Source: Comamonas sp. (GTDB lineage: Bacteria; Pseudomonadota; Gammaproteobacteria; Burkholderiales; Burkholderiaceae_C). Taken from it: a DNA stretch of 64,000 nucleotides. The notes beneath the pieces were generated by a model. The model was given only the letters and a program-made list of their open reading frames with translations, searched no databases and had not been told where the DNA came from. The position numbers and the translations under genes are program-made. Location of the stretch: positions 186,001-250,000 of the forward strand of contig JAITLR010000022.1 of assembly GCA_031277805.1 (NCBI GenBank). The letters run 5' to 3'. Every line of letters begins with the position of its first letter. Positions within the stretch are counted from its first letter, which is position 1. This document shows positions 17,371 to 26,039 of the stretch, in pieces.

Positions 17371-17395
17371 GAACCAGTACCAAGGAAATCTCTTC

Positions 17396-18826
17396 ATGCA
17401 AGACCATCTGCAGTTCTATATCGACGGCCAATGGGTGAACCCGGTCAGCCCGCGCAGCCTGGACGTCATCAACCCCTCCAACGAGCAGGCCATCGCCCGC
17501 ATCAGCATGGGCTCGGCCGCCGACGTGGACAAGGCCGTGGCCGCCGCGTGCCGCGCCTTCGAGAGCTACTCGCGCACCAGCCGCGAAGAGCGCCTGACCC
17601 TGCTGGCCAAGGTGCTGGAGGTCTACCAGCGCCGCTACGGCGACTTTGTGCAGACCATTTCCCGGGAGATGGGGGCGCCGCTGTGGCTGTCCAAGGCGGC
17701 ACAGGCCGCCATGGGTGTGGCCCATCTGGGCTCCACCATCGAAGTCCTCAAGAACTTCGCCTTCGAACATGTGCAGGGCAGCACCGCCGTCGTGCACGAG
17801 CCTGTGGGCGTGGTCGGCATGATCACGCCCTGGAACTGGCCCATCAACCAGATCATGTGCAAGGTCGCCCCGGCCCTGGCCGCTGGCTGCACCATGGTGC
17901 TCAAGCCCTCGGAGATCGCGCCGCTCAATGCCCTGCTCGTGGCCGAGGTGCTGCACGAGGCGGGCGTGCCGCCCGGCGTCTTCAACCTTGTCAACGGCGA
18001 CGGCCCGGGCGTGGGCGAGGCCATGTCCTCCCATCCCGGCATAGACATGATGACCTTCACCGGCTCCACGCGCGCGGGCATTGCCGTGGCCAAGGCAGCG
18101 GCCGACAGCGTCAAGCGTGTGGCCCAGGAACTGGGCGGCAAGTCCGCCAACATCGTGTTGGATGACGCCAACCTGCAAAAGGCCGTGACCCAGGGCGTGC
18201 AGGCGGTGCTGATGAACTCGGGCCAGAGCTGCAATGCGCCCACGCGCATGTTCGTGCCGCGCGCCCTGCATGGTCAGGCCGTGGAGATCGCCCGTAGCGT
18301 CGCCGCAGCAGCGACCGTGGCCGATGCGCTGGCCGAGGGCATGCACATGGGCCCCGTGGTCAGCGAGGCGCAATGGGGCAAGATCCAGGCCCTGATCCGC
18401 AAGGGCATTGAAGAGGGTGCGACCCTGGTGGTAGGCGGCACGGGCCGCCCCGAGGGGCTGGTCCGGGGCTACTTTGTCAAACCCACGGTGTTTGCCGACG
18501 TGAGCAACGGCATGACCATCGCGCGCGAGGAAATCTTCGGTCCCGTGCTGGTGATGATTCCCTACGACGACGAGGAAGACGCCATCCGGATGGCCAACGA
18601 CACGGTGTACGGCCTCTCGGGCTATGTGCAATCGGGCAGCCTGGAGCGTGCGCGCCGCGTGGCCGCGCGCCTGCGCACGGGCATGGTGCACCTCAACGGC
18701 GCGGGGCCTGACTTCAATGCGCCATTCGGCGGCTACAAGCAGTCAGGCAATGGCCGCGAATGGGGCGAGCATGGCTTCCGTGATTTCCTGGAAACCAAGG
18801 CCGTCATGGGCTACGGCGCGGCCTGA
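17396..18826 (+). CDS. Aldehyde dehydrogenase (NAD(P)-dependent)
   Basis: Cytoplasmic aldehyde dehydrogenase of 476 residues that would oxidise acetaldehyde (or other aldehydes from qhEDH) to the acid. The catalytic residues are visible: Asn in TPWNWP, Glu245 in QELGGKSANIV and the nucleophile Cys279 in NSGQSCNAPTR; the C-terminal block PFGGYKQSGNGREWG is also conserved. The ATG follows AAGGAA. It is 76 bases downstream of qhEDH with a hairpin between, so cotranscription with reduced expression is likely. Exact substrate range is inferred from context. Confidence 0.95.
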   Translation: MQDHLQFYIDGQWVNPVSPRSLDVINPSNEQAIARISMGSAADVDKAVAAACRAFESYSRTSREERLTLLAKVLEVYQRRYGDFVQTISREMGAPLWLSKAAQAAMGVAHLGSTIEVLKNFAFEHVQGSTAVVHEPVGVVGMITPWNWPINQIMCKVAPALAAGCTMVLKPSEIAPLNALLVAEVLHEAGVPPGVFNLVNGDGPGVGEAMSSHPGIDMMTFTGSTRAGIAVAKAAADSVKRVAQELGGKSANIVLDDANLQKAVTQGVQAVLMNSGQSCNAPTRMFVPRALHGQAVEIARSVAAAATVADALAEGMHMGPVVSEAQWGKIQALIRKGIEEGATLVVGGTGRPEGLVRGYFVKPTVFADVSNGMTIAREEIFGPVLVMIPYDDEEDAIRMANDTVYGLSGYVQSGSLERARRVAARLRTGMVHLNGAGPDFNAPFGGYKQSGNGREWGEHGFRDFLETKAVMGYGAA

Positions 18827-18839
18827 TTTTTCAACTCTG

Positions 18840-18884
18840 ATAGCTGCTAGCGCTTATCTGATAAGCGCTAGCAGCTATTTTTAT
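18840..18884. terminator. Strong bidirectional terminator / GATAGC-type repeat copy
   Basis: Perfect 17-bp inverted repeat (18840-18856 and 18862-18878, containing GCTGCTAGCGCTTA) with a 5-base loop, followed by TTTTTATT. The T tract contains the stop codon of the convergent proQ-like gene. Confidence 0.9.
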
Positions 18885-19669
18885 TGAGTTTTCTGCTGAC
18901 GGCGACGTGCACGCTCCAGCTGCTGAGCGACCTGGCGCGGATTCATGCCGTACATCTCGGCAAATTCCTGCTCCGAGCTTTGGCCGCTGAGCTGGAAGGA
19001 GCGCAGCAGTGCCTCGTCCTTGGCGGCACGGGCATCGGCTTCGGCCAGGGCTTCCGCGACCAGGGTGTTGGTGGCTTCGTTCTTGCCCAGAACGCGCTCG
19101 GCATATTCCTCGCGGGTCAGGCCTGAGGCCTCGTAGGCCAGGGCAATGCGGTTGCGCAGCTTGGGCGTCAGGTCTTCCTGGGTGCGTTGCTGGCGGCGGC
19201 GGAAGACTTCGATCAGTGCATGGTGCACATGCTCGGGCAAGGTGGCTTCCACGGGCTGGCCGCTCAGGTCATGGCGTTGCTGACCACTGGCCATGGCTGC
19301 CAGATAGCGGCCCGAACGTGTGTGCTGTTGCAGCGCGCTCTTGAGGGCTTCCTTGTCCAGCTCGGGGTGAGCGGCCAGCAGGTCTTCAAAAATACCGCGC
19401 TTGAAAGGCAGCAACTGCTCGCCAAACAGGGCTGGGTGCCACTGGGCCAGTTGCTCCAGCAGCGGATTGGCGGGGCGAGCAGCTTGCTGAGGCTGGGTAG
19501 CCTGAGCCGACTTGGCGGCATTGCTGCCGCGGCCACCGCCACGGCGGCCGTCGCCACGGTGCGAGTGGCGCTCGGCTGTACCTTGCTGCTCTTGCGCAAC
19601 GCTTTGGGCCTCAGGCTGCTGGGCGGTCTGGGCTTGCTGTTCTTGTGGTTGAGACACGATTTCAGTCAT
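18881..19669 (-). CDS. ProQ/FinO-family RNA chaperone
   Basis: A 262-residue protein with a low-complexity Gln/Ala/Arg/Gly-rich N terminus (about residues 1-65, containing RGDGRRGGGRGS), a ProQ/FinO RNA-binding domain (about residues 68-180, with LPFKRGIFEDLLAAHP, LKSALQQHTRSGRYL and LPEHVHHALIEVFRRRQQR), and a charged helical C-terminal tail. It probably binds small RNAs and messenger 3' ends. The N-terminal RG-rich tail is typical of the longer betaproteobacterial relatives. The stop codon lies inside the T tract of the convergent terminator. It lies downstream of glcF on the same strand. Confidence 0.92.
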   Translation of the reverse strand: MTEIVSQPQEQQAQTAQQPEAQSVAQEQQGTAERHSHRGDGRRGGGRGSNAAKSAQATQPQQAARPANPLLEQLAQWHPALFGEQLLPFKRGIFEDLLAAHPELDKEALKSALQQHTRSGRYLAAMASGQQRHDLSGQPVEATLPEHVHHALIEVFRRRQQRTQEDLTPKLRNRIALAYEASGLTREEYAERVLGKNEATNTLVAEALAEADARAAKDEALLRSFQLSGQSSEQEFAEMYGMNPRQVAQQLERARRRQQKTQ

Positions 19670-19692
19670 GGCAAAGCCCGTGGGCTAAGGAG

Positions 19693-19743
19693 AAAAACCC
19701 CCAATCATGCCAGCATCGGCAAACTGCAGTGCCAATCGGGGGT
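19693..19743 (-). terminator. Terminator-like structure after glcF
   Basis: On the minus strand the arms ACCCCC and GGGGGT close a ~35-base loop with a smaller inner hairpin, followed by TTTTC. It would separate glcF from the proQ-like gene. Confidence 0.5.
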
Positions 19744-19755
19744 GTCAGGCCGGTT

Positions 19756-21009
19756 TTACGAGGATCTCAATGATTGGTCCAGCAACTCCACCCAGTGCAT
19801 CACCGGTACATCGGTGCCGTTTTGCAGGTGAACGATGCAGCCCATATTGGCCGAGAGAATGGCAGCCGGTTTGGCTGGTGCAAAAGGCTCGTCCAGCGCG
19901 GCAATCTTGCGGTCACGTAACTGGTGCGAGATCTCGGGCTGCAGCACCGAATAAGTTCCGGCGGAGCCGCAGCAAAGATGCGACTCGGTACGCGCCACGC
20001 GCACGTCAAAGCCCAGCTCGCGCAAGCCGCCTTCCACGCCGCCGCGCAGCTTCTGGCCGTGCTGCAGCGTGCAGGGCGGGTGGTAGGCCACGGGCGCCCT
20101 GGGTGTCTGCAACTGGCCCTGCAACCTGGCCACCAGCTCGGGTAGCATGGCCGGCAGCAGCTCGCTCAGATCCTTGGTCAGGGCGCTGATGCGTGCGGCT
20201 TTTTCAGCGTACTGAGGCTCATGGCGCAACAGATGGCCGTATTCCTTGACGGTGGCGCCGCAGCCCGAGGCGTTCATCACGATGGCCTCGACCTCACTGC
20301 GTTCCACCAGCGGCCACCAGGCGTCGATATTGGCGCGCATCTGGGCCTTGCCGCCATCCTGGTCGTTGAGGTGGAACTTCACCGCGCCGCAGCAGCCAGC
20401 CTTGTCGGCAATCACGGTCTGCACACCCACGGCGTCCAGCACACGGGCCGTGGCGTAGTTGATGCGCGGCATCATGGCGGGCTGCACGCAGCCGGCCAGC
20501 AGCAGCACCTTGCGTGCATGTTCGCGGTCGGGCCAGACGCCGGCGTCCTGCGCGGCAGGAATTTTTTCGGCCAGTGACTCGGGCAGCAGGCCTTTGACGG
20601 CGCGGCCCAGCTGGAGTGCAGGTGCGAACAGCGAGGAGTTCATGCCCTCCTTGAGCAGCCAGCGCTGCAGCTTTTCACTTGCCGGACGCTCGACCTGTTC
20701 GTCCACGATCTTGCGGCCGATGTCGACCAGATGGCCGTACTGCACGCCGCTGGGGCAGGTGGATTCGCAGTTGCGGCAGGTCAGGCAGCGGTCCAGGTGT
20801 TCCTGCGTGGAACGCGTGGGCGTCTGACCTTCGAGCACCTGCTTGATGAGGTAGATGCGGCCGCGCGGGCCGTCAAGTTCATCGCCCAGGGTCTGATAGG
20901 TGGGGCAGGTGGCGGTGCAGAAGCCGCAGTGCACGCATTTGCGCAAAATGGCTTCGGCTTCCAGTCCTTCGGGCGTGGCACGGTATTCAGGAGCGAGATT
21001 GGTTTGCAT
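19756..21009 (-). CDS. glcF: Glycolate oxidase iron-sulfur subunit GlcF
   Basis: Electron-transfer subunit of glycolate dehydrogenase, which oxidises glycolate to glyoxylate at the membrane. It has 417 residues. Two ferredoxin-type motifs are seen: Cys25, 28, 31, 35 (CVHCGFCTATCP) and Cys75, 78, 81, 85 (CLTCRNCESTCP). Two CCG-type blocks follow (CVQPAMMPRIN...GCCGAVKFH and CTLQHGQK...CCGSAGTYS). It follows glcE by 17 bases. The catalytic flavin subunit gene glcD, normally directly upstream, is not here. Confidence 0.96.
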   Translation of the reverse strand: MQTNLAPEYRATPEGLEAEAILRKCVHCGFCTATCPTYQTLGDELDGPRGRIYLIKQVLEGQTPTRSTQEHLDRCLTCRNCESTCPSGVQYGHLVDIGRKIVDEQVERPASEKLQRWLLKEGMNSSLFAPALQLGRAVKGLLPESLAEKIPAAQDAGVWPDREHARKVLLLAGCVQPAMMPRINYATARVLDAVGVQTVIADKAGCCGAVKFHLNDQDGGKAQMRANIDAWWPLVERSEVEAIVMNASGCGATVKEYGHLLRHEPQYAEKAARISALTKDLSELLPAMLPELVARLQGQLQTPRAPVAYHPPCTLQHGQKLRGGVEGGLRELGFDVRVARTESHLCCGSAGTYSVLQPEISHQLRDRKIAALDEPFAPAKPAAILSANMGCIVHLQNGTDVPVMHWVELLDQSLRSS

Positions 21010-21026
21010 GGTTCTTCTCCCGTTTC

Positions 21027-22178
21027 TTACCAGTTCGCCGACAGCCGGCCCACATTGAAAATGCCCGCAGGGTCGAACGCCTGCTTGAGCCGGGCATGGA
21101 TCTGGGCCCCAGTGCGGCCTGCTACGCTGCCTTGAGCGTGAGCATCAAAATCGCTGATTCCCGATATCTGGTCTGCGCTCTCAGCTCTGAAAAGCGAAGC
21201 GGATCCGCCTACGGACTGGGCCAGCTGCTGCAGCGCGGCAGCTGCCGCGCGTGGTGCACGCACCCAGCGCTGGGAACCATGCCAGTCGATGAACGGGCCC
21301 ACGGCACCGGCAGGCAGTTGCAGCGGTGTGGTGGTGGCGGGGACGGACAGACGCCACAGGCAGTGGTCGGCTGCGCGCTGCTGGAACCAGGGCAGGCTCA
21401 GATCGCGGCTGGCACTCCAGTCGGCGGCGACGGCATCGTTGTCCAGACGCTCGCCACCGAGGCGCTGGCAAGCGGCCTGTACGGCCGCGCGTGCACCGCG
21501 CAGGCGCAGGTACAGCGTGCCGCTGCTGCCTTCTTCCTGCAGCCAGTTGCTGGCGTTCAGTGGCAGCGGCTGGCCGCCCCACTGGTTGAGCCACTGCAGC
21601 GCCTGCTGCTGGCTGCAGTCGGCAAAGCGCAGTGTGGCCTCGGCAGGAGCCACGGGCAGTACCTTGAGGCTGATTTCGGTGATCAGGCCCAGCGTGCCCC
21701 AGCTGCCCGCCATCAGGCGCGATACGTCATAACCGGCCACGTTCTTCATGACCTGACCGCCGTAGCGCAGCACTTCACCCTGGCCGTTGATCATCTCCAG
21801 GCCCAGCACAAAGTCACGCACGGCACCCACATTGGCGCGCGAGGGGCCGGACAGGCCAGCAGCCACCATGCCGCCCACGGTGCTGCCGGGGCCAAAGTGC
21901 GGCGGCTCGAAGGCCAGGCATTGTCCCTGGGCTGCCAGCGCAGCCTCCAGCTCGGCCAGAGGCGTGCCTGCGAGCACGGTGACGACCAGCTCGCTGGGTT
22001 CGTAGCTGACGATGCCGCTGAGCGCGCGCGTGTCCAGCAGCTCGCCCTGCAGGGACAGGCCGTGGAAATCCTTGCTGCCGCCGCCGCGAATGCGCAGCGG
22101 GGTTTTTTCATGGGCAGCGGCGCGAATGCGCTCGCTGATGGCTTTGATGTGGCTGGTGGCTGAATCCATGGCCTGCAT
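21027..22178 (-). CDS. glcE: Glycolate oxidase FAD-binding subunit GlcE
   Basis: FAD-binding (PCMH-type) subunit of glycolate dehydrogenase, about 383 residues. The flavin-binding blocks are PLRIRGGGSKDF, PPHFGPGSTVGGMVAAGLSGP and DFVLGLEMINGQGEVLRYGGQVMKNVAGYDVSRLM; the C terminus has HARLKQAFDPAGIFNVGR. An open extension of over 60 codons upstream runs into a terminator and is not coding. ATG 22178 or the ATG three codons later (22169) is the start; neither has a strong ribosome site. It precedes glcF. glcD is missing upstream, where a terminator and a repeat separate it from amtB. Confidence 0.93.
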   Translation of the reverse strand: MQAMDSATSHIKAISERIRAAAHEKTPLRIRGGGSKDFHGLSLQGELLDTRALSGIVSYEPSELVVTVLAGTPLAELEAALAAQGQCLAFEPPHFGPGSTVGGMVAAGLSGPSRANVGAVRDFVLGLEMINGQGEVLRYGGQVMKNVAGYDVSRLMAGSWGTLGLITEISLKVLPVAPAEATLRFADCSQQQALQWLNQWGGQPLPLNASNWLQEEGSSGTLYLRLRGARAAVQAACQRLGGERLDNDAVAADWSASRDLSLPWFQQRAADHCLWRLSVPATTTPLQLPAGAVGPFIDWHGSQRWVRAPRAAAAALQQLAQSVGGSASLFRAESADQISGISDFDAHAQGSVAGRTGAQIHARLKQAFDPAGIFNVGRLSANW

Positions 22179-22244
22179 GGTAGCGGCTGTGTCTGTGAGC
22201 GGGGCAGGGGACAGCTGTGATTTTTTTGAAACGCTTGCTTGAAT

Positions 22245-22274
22245 AAAAAAGCCCCACAGCTTGCACTGCGGGGC
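22245..22274 (-). terminator. Terminator between amtB and glcE
   Basis: On the minus strand a GCCCCGCAG/CTGTGGGGC stem with one mismatch is followed by TTTTTT. It closes the torF-glnK-amtB unit. Confidence 0.8.
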
Positions 22275-22380
22275 AACGTAATGAAACTGAGCTGGCGAAG
22301 AGGTGGATGGCGCCTGAGGCGCTTGCTTGGTTGGCTGACGCTTTGGCGCACCAGAGACAGCAAGCAAGGGGCGCCCCTTA

Positions 22381-22443
22381 CGCTCCGCTGTCGTCCCCCT
22401 CTGGGGCGCCCGGCTAGGGGAAGGCGCAAAGCGCCTCAGGGGG
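22381..22443. repeat. Intergenic GC-rich repeat, copy A (GGGGAAGGCGC type)
   Basis: It shares GGGGAAGGCGCnAAGCGCC and TCAGGGGG with 38931-38991, including an inner GGCGC/GCGCC dyad. It abuts the amtB stop codon. No coding potential. Confidence 0.75.
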
Positions 22444-23787
22444 TTACCTTGTGTATGCGACTTCGCCGTGAGAAGTGATGTCCAGGCCTTGGCGTTCGGA
22501 TTCTTCGGAAACGCGCAGTCCCACGGTCAGGGCGGCAATCTTGTAGGCCACCAGGGACACCACGCCGGACCAGACGATGGTCAGCAGCACGCTCTTGAGC
22601 TGCACCCATACTTGATGGGCCATGTTGTAGCCCTCGGGCTCGATGCCACCCAGGCCCTTGGCGCAGAAAACGCCGGTCAGGATGGCTCCCAGAATGCCGC
22701 CGACCCCGTGAACGCCAAATACGTCGCAGACATCGTCAACACCCAGCAGACGCTTGAGGCCGGAGACTCCCCACAGGCATAGAGGCCCGGCAATCAGGCC
22801 CATGACGATGGAGCCCATGGGGCCGACAAAGCCGGCCGCGGGGGTGATGCAGACCAGACCGGCCACGGCACCCGATGCGGCGCCCAGCATGGAGGCCTTG
22901 CCACGGTGCAGCGCCTCGGCCGAGATCCAGGACAGGGCGGCGGCGCCGGTGGCCAGGATGGTGTTGACGAAAGCCAGGCCGGCGATACCATTTGCCGCAC
23001 CGGCGGAGCCGGCGTTGAAGCCGAACCAGCCCACCCACAGCAGGGATGCGCCCACCATGGTCAGTGTCAGGCTGTGCGGGGGCAGGGCCTCCCTGCCGAA
23101 ACCGATGCGCTTGCCCAGCATATAGGCGCCCACCAGACCGGCGATGGCAGCGTTGATGTGCACCACGGTGCCGCCGGCAAAGTCCAGCGCACCGTCTTCG
23201 GCCAGCAGGCCACCGCCCCACACCATATGGGCCATGGGGATGTAGGCAAAGCTGAACCACAGCACCGAGAACACGATGACGGCCGCGAACCTGATGCGTT
23301 CGGCGAACGCGCCCACGATCAGCGCCACGGTGATGGCGGCGAAGGTGGACTGGAAGGCCACGAACACATATTCGGGGATGGTCTTGAGCGCGCTGGACAA
23401 GGTGTCCGGCGTGATGCCCAGCAGGAACAGCTTGTCAAAGCTGCCGAAGAACTTGCCCTCGCCGCCGAAGGCCAGCGTGTAGCCGTAGATGGCCCACAGC
23501 ACGGTGATCAGCGAGAAGATCACAAACACCTGTGCCAGCACGGACAGCATGTTCTTGCTGCGCACCAGGCCGCCGTAGAACAGGGCCAGGCCTGGGATGA
23601 CCATCAGAATCACCAGCATGGTGGAGGTCAGCATCCAGGCCGTGTCGCCCGCGCTCAACGTGGGCACGGTTTCCACCGCAGCGGCGACGGCGGGGGCGGC
23701 TGCAGGCACGGCATCCTGGGCCCATGCGGCTGCGCTGGCAGCCAGCAGGCCCAGTCCCAGGCCTGCGCTCAAAAGCTTCTTGGTCAT
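22444..23787 (-). CDS. amtB: Ammonium transporter AmtB
   Basis: Inner-membrane ammonium channel of 447 residues, with a cleavable signal (about residues 1-24, ending AAAWA) followed by 11 membrane helices. Family blocks include ALFYGGLVRSKNMLSVLAQ, DFAGGTVVHINAAIAGL and DDVCDVFGVHGVGGILGAILTG, the last holding one of the paired pore histidines. It follows glnK by 29 bases. GlnK would plug the channel when nitrogen is sufficient. Control by nitrogen limitation through a sigma-54 promoter upstream of the operon is likely. Confidence 0.97.
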   Translation of the reverse strand: MTKKLLSAGLGLGLLAASAAAWAQDAVPAAAPAVAAAVETVPTLSAGDTAWMLTSTMLVILMVIPGLALFYGGLVRSKNMLSVLAQVFVIFSLITVLWAIYGYTLAFGGEGKFFGSFDKLFLLGITPDTLSSALKTIPEYVFVAFQSTFAAITVALIVGAFAERIRFAAVIVFSVLWFSFAYIPMAHMVWGGGLLAEDGALDFAGGTVVHINAAIAGLVGAYMLGKRIGFGREALPPHSLTLTMVGASLLWVGWFGFNAGSAGAANGIAGLAFVNTILATGAAALSWISAEALHRGKASMLGAASGAVAGLVCITPAAGFVGPMGSIVMGLIAGPLCLWGVSGLKRLLGVDDVCDVFGVHGVGGILGAILTGVFCAKGLGGIEPEGYNMAHQVWVQLKSVLLTIVWSGVVSLVAYKIAALTVGLRVSEESERQGLDITSHGEVAYTR

Positions 23788-23816
23788 GACGGTCTTCCTT
23801 GGAAAGCGTTAGGCCG

Positions 23817-24173
<357 letters not shown>

Positions 24174-24926
24174 TCAAAAAATCTTGGCCAGCGTCACGAT
24201 CAGACGCGCCTTGTTCACATCGCCGAAATAGGCCTTCTTGTTGGCTCCGGCCACGGCTGCAGCAAGGGAGAAGCCCTCTCCCAGGTCATAGGCACCGCCC
24301 ACGCTGTAGTCCACATAGTTGGGCACGCCCAGGCTCTTGATGTCGCTGGAGAAATGCGTGTAGCCCAGCGAGGCCTTCAGCGTCACCTTGGGGGCGACTT
24401 CCTGGCTGTAGGACAGCAGCAGATAACCGGTGTTGCGGCCCTTGAGGCCCGAGCCGTCACGTGCGCCAGCCCAGCCGAAATAGTCCTTGGAGACCGTGTG
24501 CGAGTACTTGGCCGTGAACGGCCCGTAAGTACCGGCGCCATAGATCTCGGTGGTATTGCCACGGGTGTTGCCGGAGTAGACATAGGTCAGTGCACCCACA
24601 TCCCAGTCGATGTCGCCTGCCTTGAACTTGTAGCCGCCGTAGAAGTCGGTTTCCAGCGAGTTGCCCGGCAGCCAGTCCACCGAGGAGTTCCAGTTGCCCA
24701 CATAGAAGCCGCTGTCGCCAAAGGTGTAGTCAAAGCCGCCTTGCAGCGCGGGCTTGACGGCACGGCTGCGGCTGCTGTCCTGATCCTGGCCACGGAACTT
24801 GTAGTTGGTGGTCAGCGCCACGTTGGCTGTCAGCTGCGCATGGGCCCACAGAGGCGAGGCAAGCGCACAGGCCAGGACCGAGGTCTTGGTGAAGGTTTTG
24901 AAACGGCTGGCAGCGAGACTGGGCAT
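24174..24926 (-). CDS. TorF-family putative porin
   Basis: A 250-residue outer-membrane protein: signal peptide ending AHA at about residue 30, then alternating beta strands ending in a C-terminal aromatic (VTLAKIF), as in outer-membrane barrels. The block ANVALTTNYKFRGQDQDSSRSRAVKPALQGGFDYTF is typical of the TorF/Gcw_chp family (quoted here in parts: NYKFRGQDQ, QGGFDY). The start ATG follows GGAGGAA. It leads the glnK-amtB operon, which suggests a role in uptake of a nitrogen source through the outer membrane; this is inference from position. Confidence 0.88.
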   Translation of the reverse strand: MPSLAASRFKTFTKTSVLACALASPLWAHAQLTANVALTTNYKFRGQDQDSSRSRAVKPALQGGFDYTFGDSGFYVGNWNSSVDWLPGNSLETDFYGGYKFKAGDIDWDVGALTYVYSGNTRGNTTEIYGAGTYGPFTAKYSHTVSKDYFGWAGARDGSGLKGRNTGYLLLSYSQEVAPKVTLKASLGYTHFSSDIKSLGVPNYVDYSVGGAYDLGEGFSLAAAVAGANKKAYFGDVNKARLIVTLAKIF

Positions 24927-25115
24927 TCTGGGTTCCTCCGGTTTGCAAAAATTTCTTGGACAAAACGGATAAAGCACAGACCGTGCCAACTCTTGCTGCT
25001 GCCTGTAGCGGCTGGTCACACCTCAGGCGACAGTCTGGCAGACCGCTGGAGCTGCACCGCTTCTCTGCAGGTATGGGTTGCGATGTTCAGGAGTCTTGGG
25101 CATTGCCATGGTTGT

Positions 25116-25131
25116 TGCAGAAAAAGCACCA
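25116..25131 (-). promoter_or_regulatory. Sigma-54 promoter for torF-glnK-amtB
   Basis: Minus-strand TGGTGCTTTTTCTGCA fits the -24/-12 consensus TGGCACnnnnnTTGCA at the invariant GG and GC, spaced by exactly 10 bases. It lies about 190 bases upstream of the torF-type start codon. A GCAC-N7-GTGC dyad (25126-25140) overlaps its upstream edge. Confidence 0.75.
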
Positions 25132-25296
25132 AAGAAGTGCATTTCATGGGAAGGAGGAGGGTGTTGCGTACATTTGTTGACATATAGGAGCAGCTGGCAA
25201 GACAATCGGGCCCCCTCCTGGTGCGGTACTCGATCCAGTCGGTCCGAGAGTTTCCCCAGCTCTCAACCGGCTTCAGGTTTTCCAGTCCCGATCCCC

Positions 25297-25319
25297 GCAC
25301 CTTCTTGTGCTTTGCGCAC
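25297..25319. promoter_or_regulatory. Candidate NtrC enhancer sites
   Basis: GCAC-N6-GTGC followed by GTGC-N5-GCAC, sharing the central GTGC, about 170 bases upstream of the sigma-54 promoter. NtrC sites have GCAC-N7-GTGC, so the spacing is one or two bases short. Confidence 0.35.
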
Positions 25320-25433
25320 ATGCCTCTTCAGCCAACCCCGTTGGCATCCTGCTCTGCTGCCGGGCGAACGTCATGCGTTCGCCGCCGCGTGGCTGTCTGC
25401 AAATCTTCACCCTTCACTTCTTCGGAGTCTCGA

Positions 25434-25952
25434 ATGATCATTCGTCTGTCCAAAGCCGCCATGGTGCTTGCCATGGCCTTCTTCGCCACGCTGGTTGCCT
25501 TCGGCAATATCACCGACTACGCCACCAACTTCGCGTTCGTCCACCATGTGTTCCTGATGGACACCACCTTCCCCGGCAACGGCATCATGTACCGCTCCAT
25601 CCAGCAGGAATGGGTGCACCACGCGGGCTATATCGGCATCATTGCGCTGGAAAGCACCACGGCCATCCTGTGCTGGATCGGCGGTATCAAGCTGCTCAAG
25701 GCCCGCAATGCCAGGCCTGCAGTGTTCCGCGCCTCCAAGGCCTGGGCCATCGGAGGTTTGACACTGGGCTTTCTGACCTGGCAAGTGGCCTTCATGTCCG
25801 TGGGCGGTGAGTGGTTCGGCATGTGGATGTCCAAGCAATGGAATGGCGTGCCCGATGCCTTCCGCTTCTTCATCACGCTGCTGATCGTGCTCATCTATCT
25901 CACCATGGATAACGACGCCCTGCCTGAGCCGCAGGACACCGTGGCACGCTGA
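25434..25952 (+). CDS. DUF2165 family small integral membrane protein
   Basis: A 172-residue inner-membrane protein with about four helices. The N-terminal AFFATLVAFGNITDYATNF and HHVFLMDTTFPGNGIMYR are typical of the DUF2165 family, whose function is unknown to me. The start ATG overlaps TGATCA after TCGGAGTC. It stands alone, divergent from the nitrogen operon, and ends at a bidirectional terminator shared with the sulfatase. Confidence 0.85.
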   Translation: MIIRLSKAAMVLAMAFFATLVAFGNITDYATNFAFVHHVFLMDTTFPGNGIMYRSIQQEWVHHAGYIGIIALESTTAILCWIGGIKLLKARNARPAVFRASKAWAIGGLTLGFLTWQVAFMSVGGEWFGMWMSKQWNGVPDAFRFFITLLIVLIYLTMDNDALPEPQDTVAR

Positions 25953-25987
25953 AATTCTGCGGTGTGAACACACCGTCGTGAAGCGAA

Positions 25988-26018
25988 AAAGCCTACTGGC
26001 AGCGCGCCAGCAGGCTTT
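25988..26018. terminator. Bidirectional terminator
   Basis: Stem AAAGCCTaCTGGC/GCCAGcAGGCTTT with a 5-base loop between the convergent DUF2165 and sulfatase genes; T-rich on both strands. Confidence 0.75.
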
Positions 26019-26039
26019 CCAAGGAAGACTGCCCTGAGC

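Larger units (their letters stand above)
24927..25433. other. Regulatory gap between torF-like gene and DUF2165 gene
   Basis: A 507-base divergent intergenic region. It contains the sigma-54 promoter and candidate NtrC sites described separately, and presumably the promoter of the DUF2165 gene. Short open frames here are not protein-like. Confidence 0.6.

Noticed and set aside
17300..18691. Minus-strand frame opposite aldehyde dehydrogenase
   Set aside because: Shadow; the catalytic Glu and Cys of the plus-strand gene are intact.
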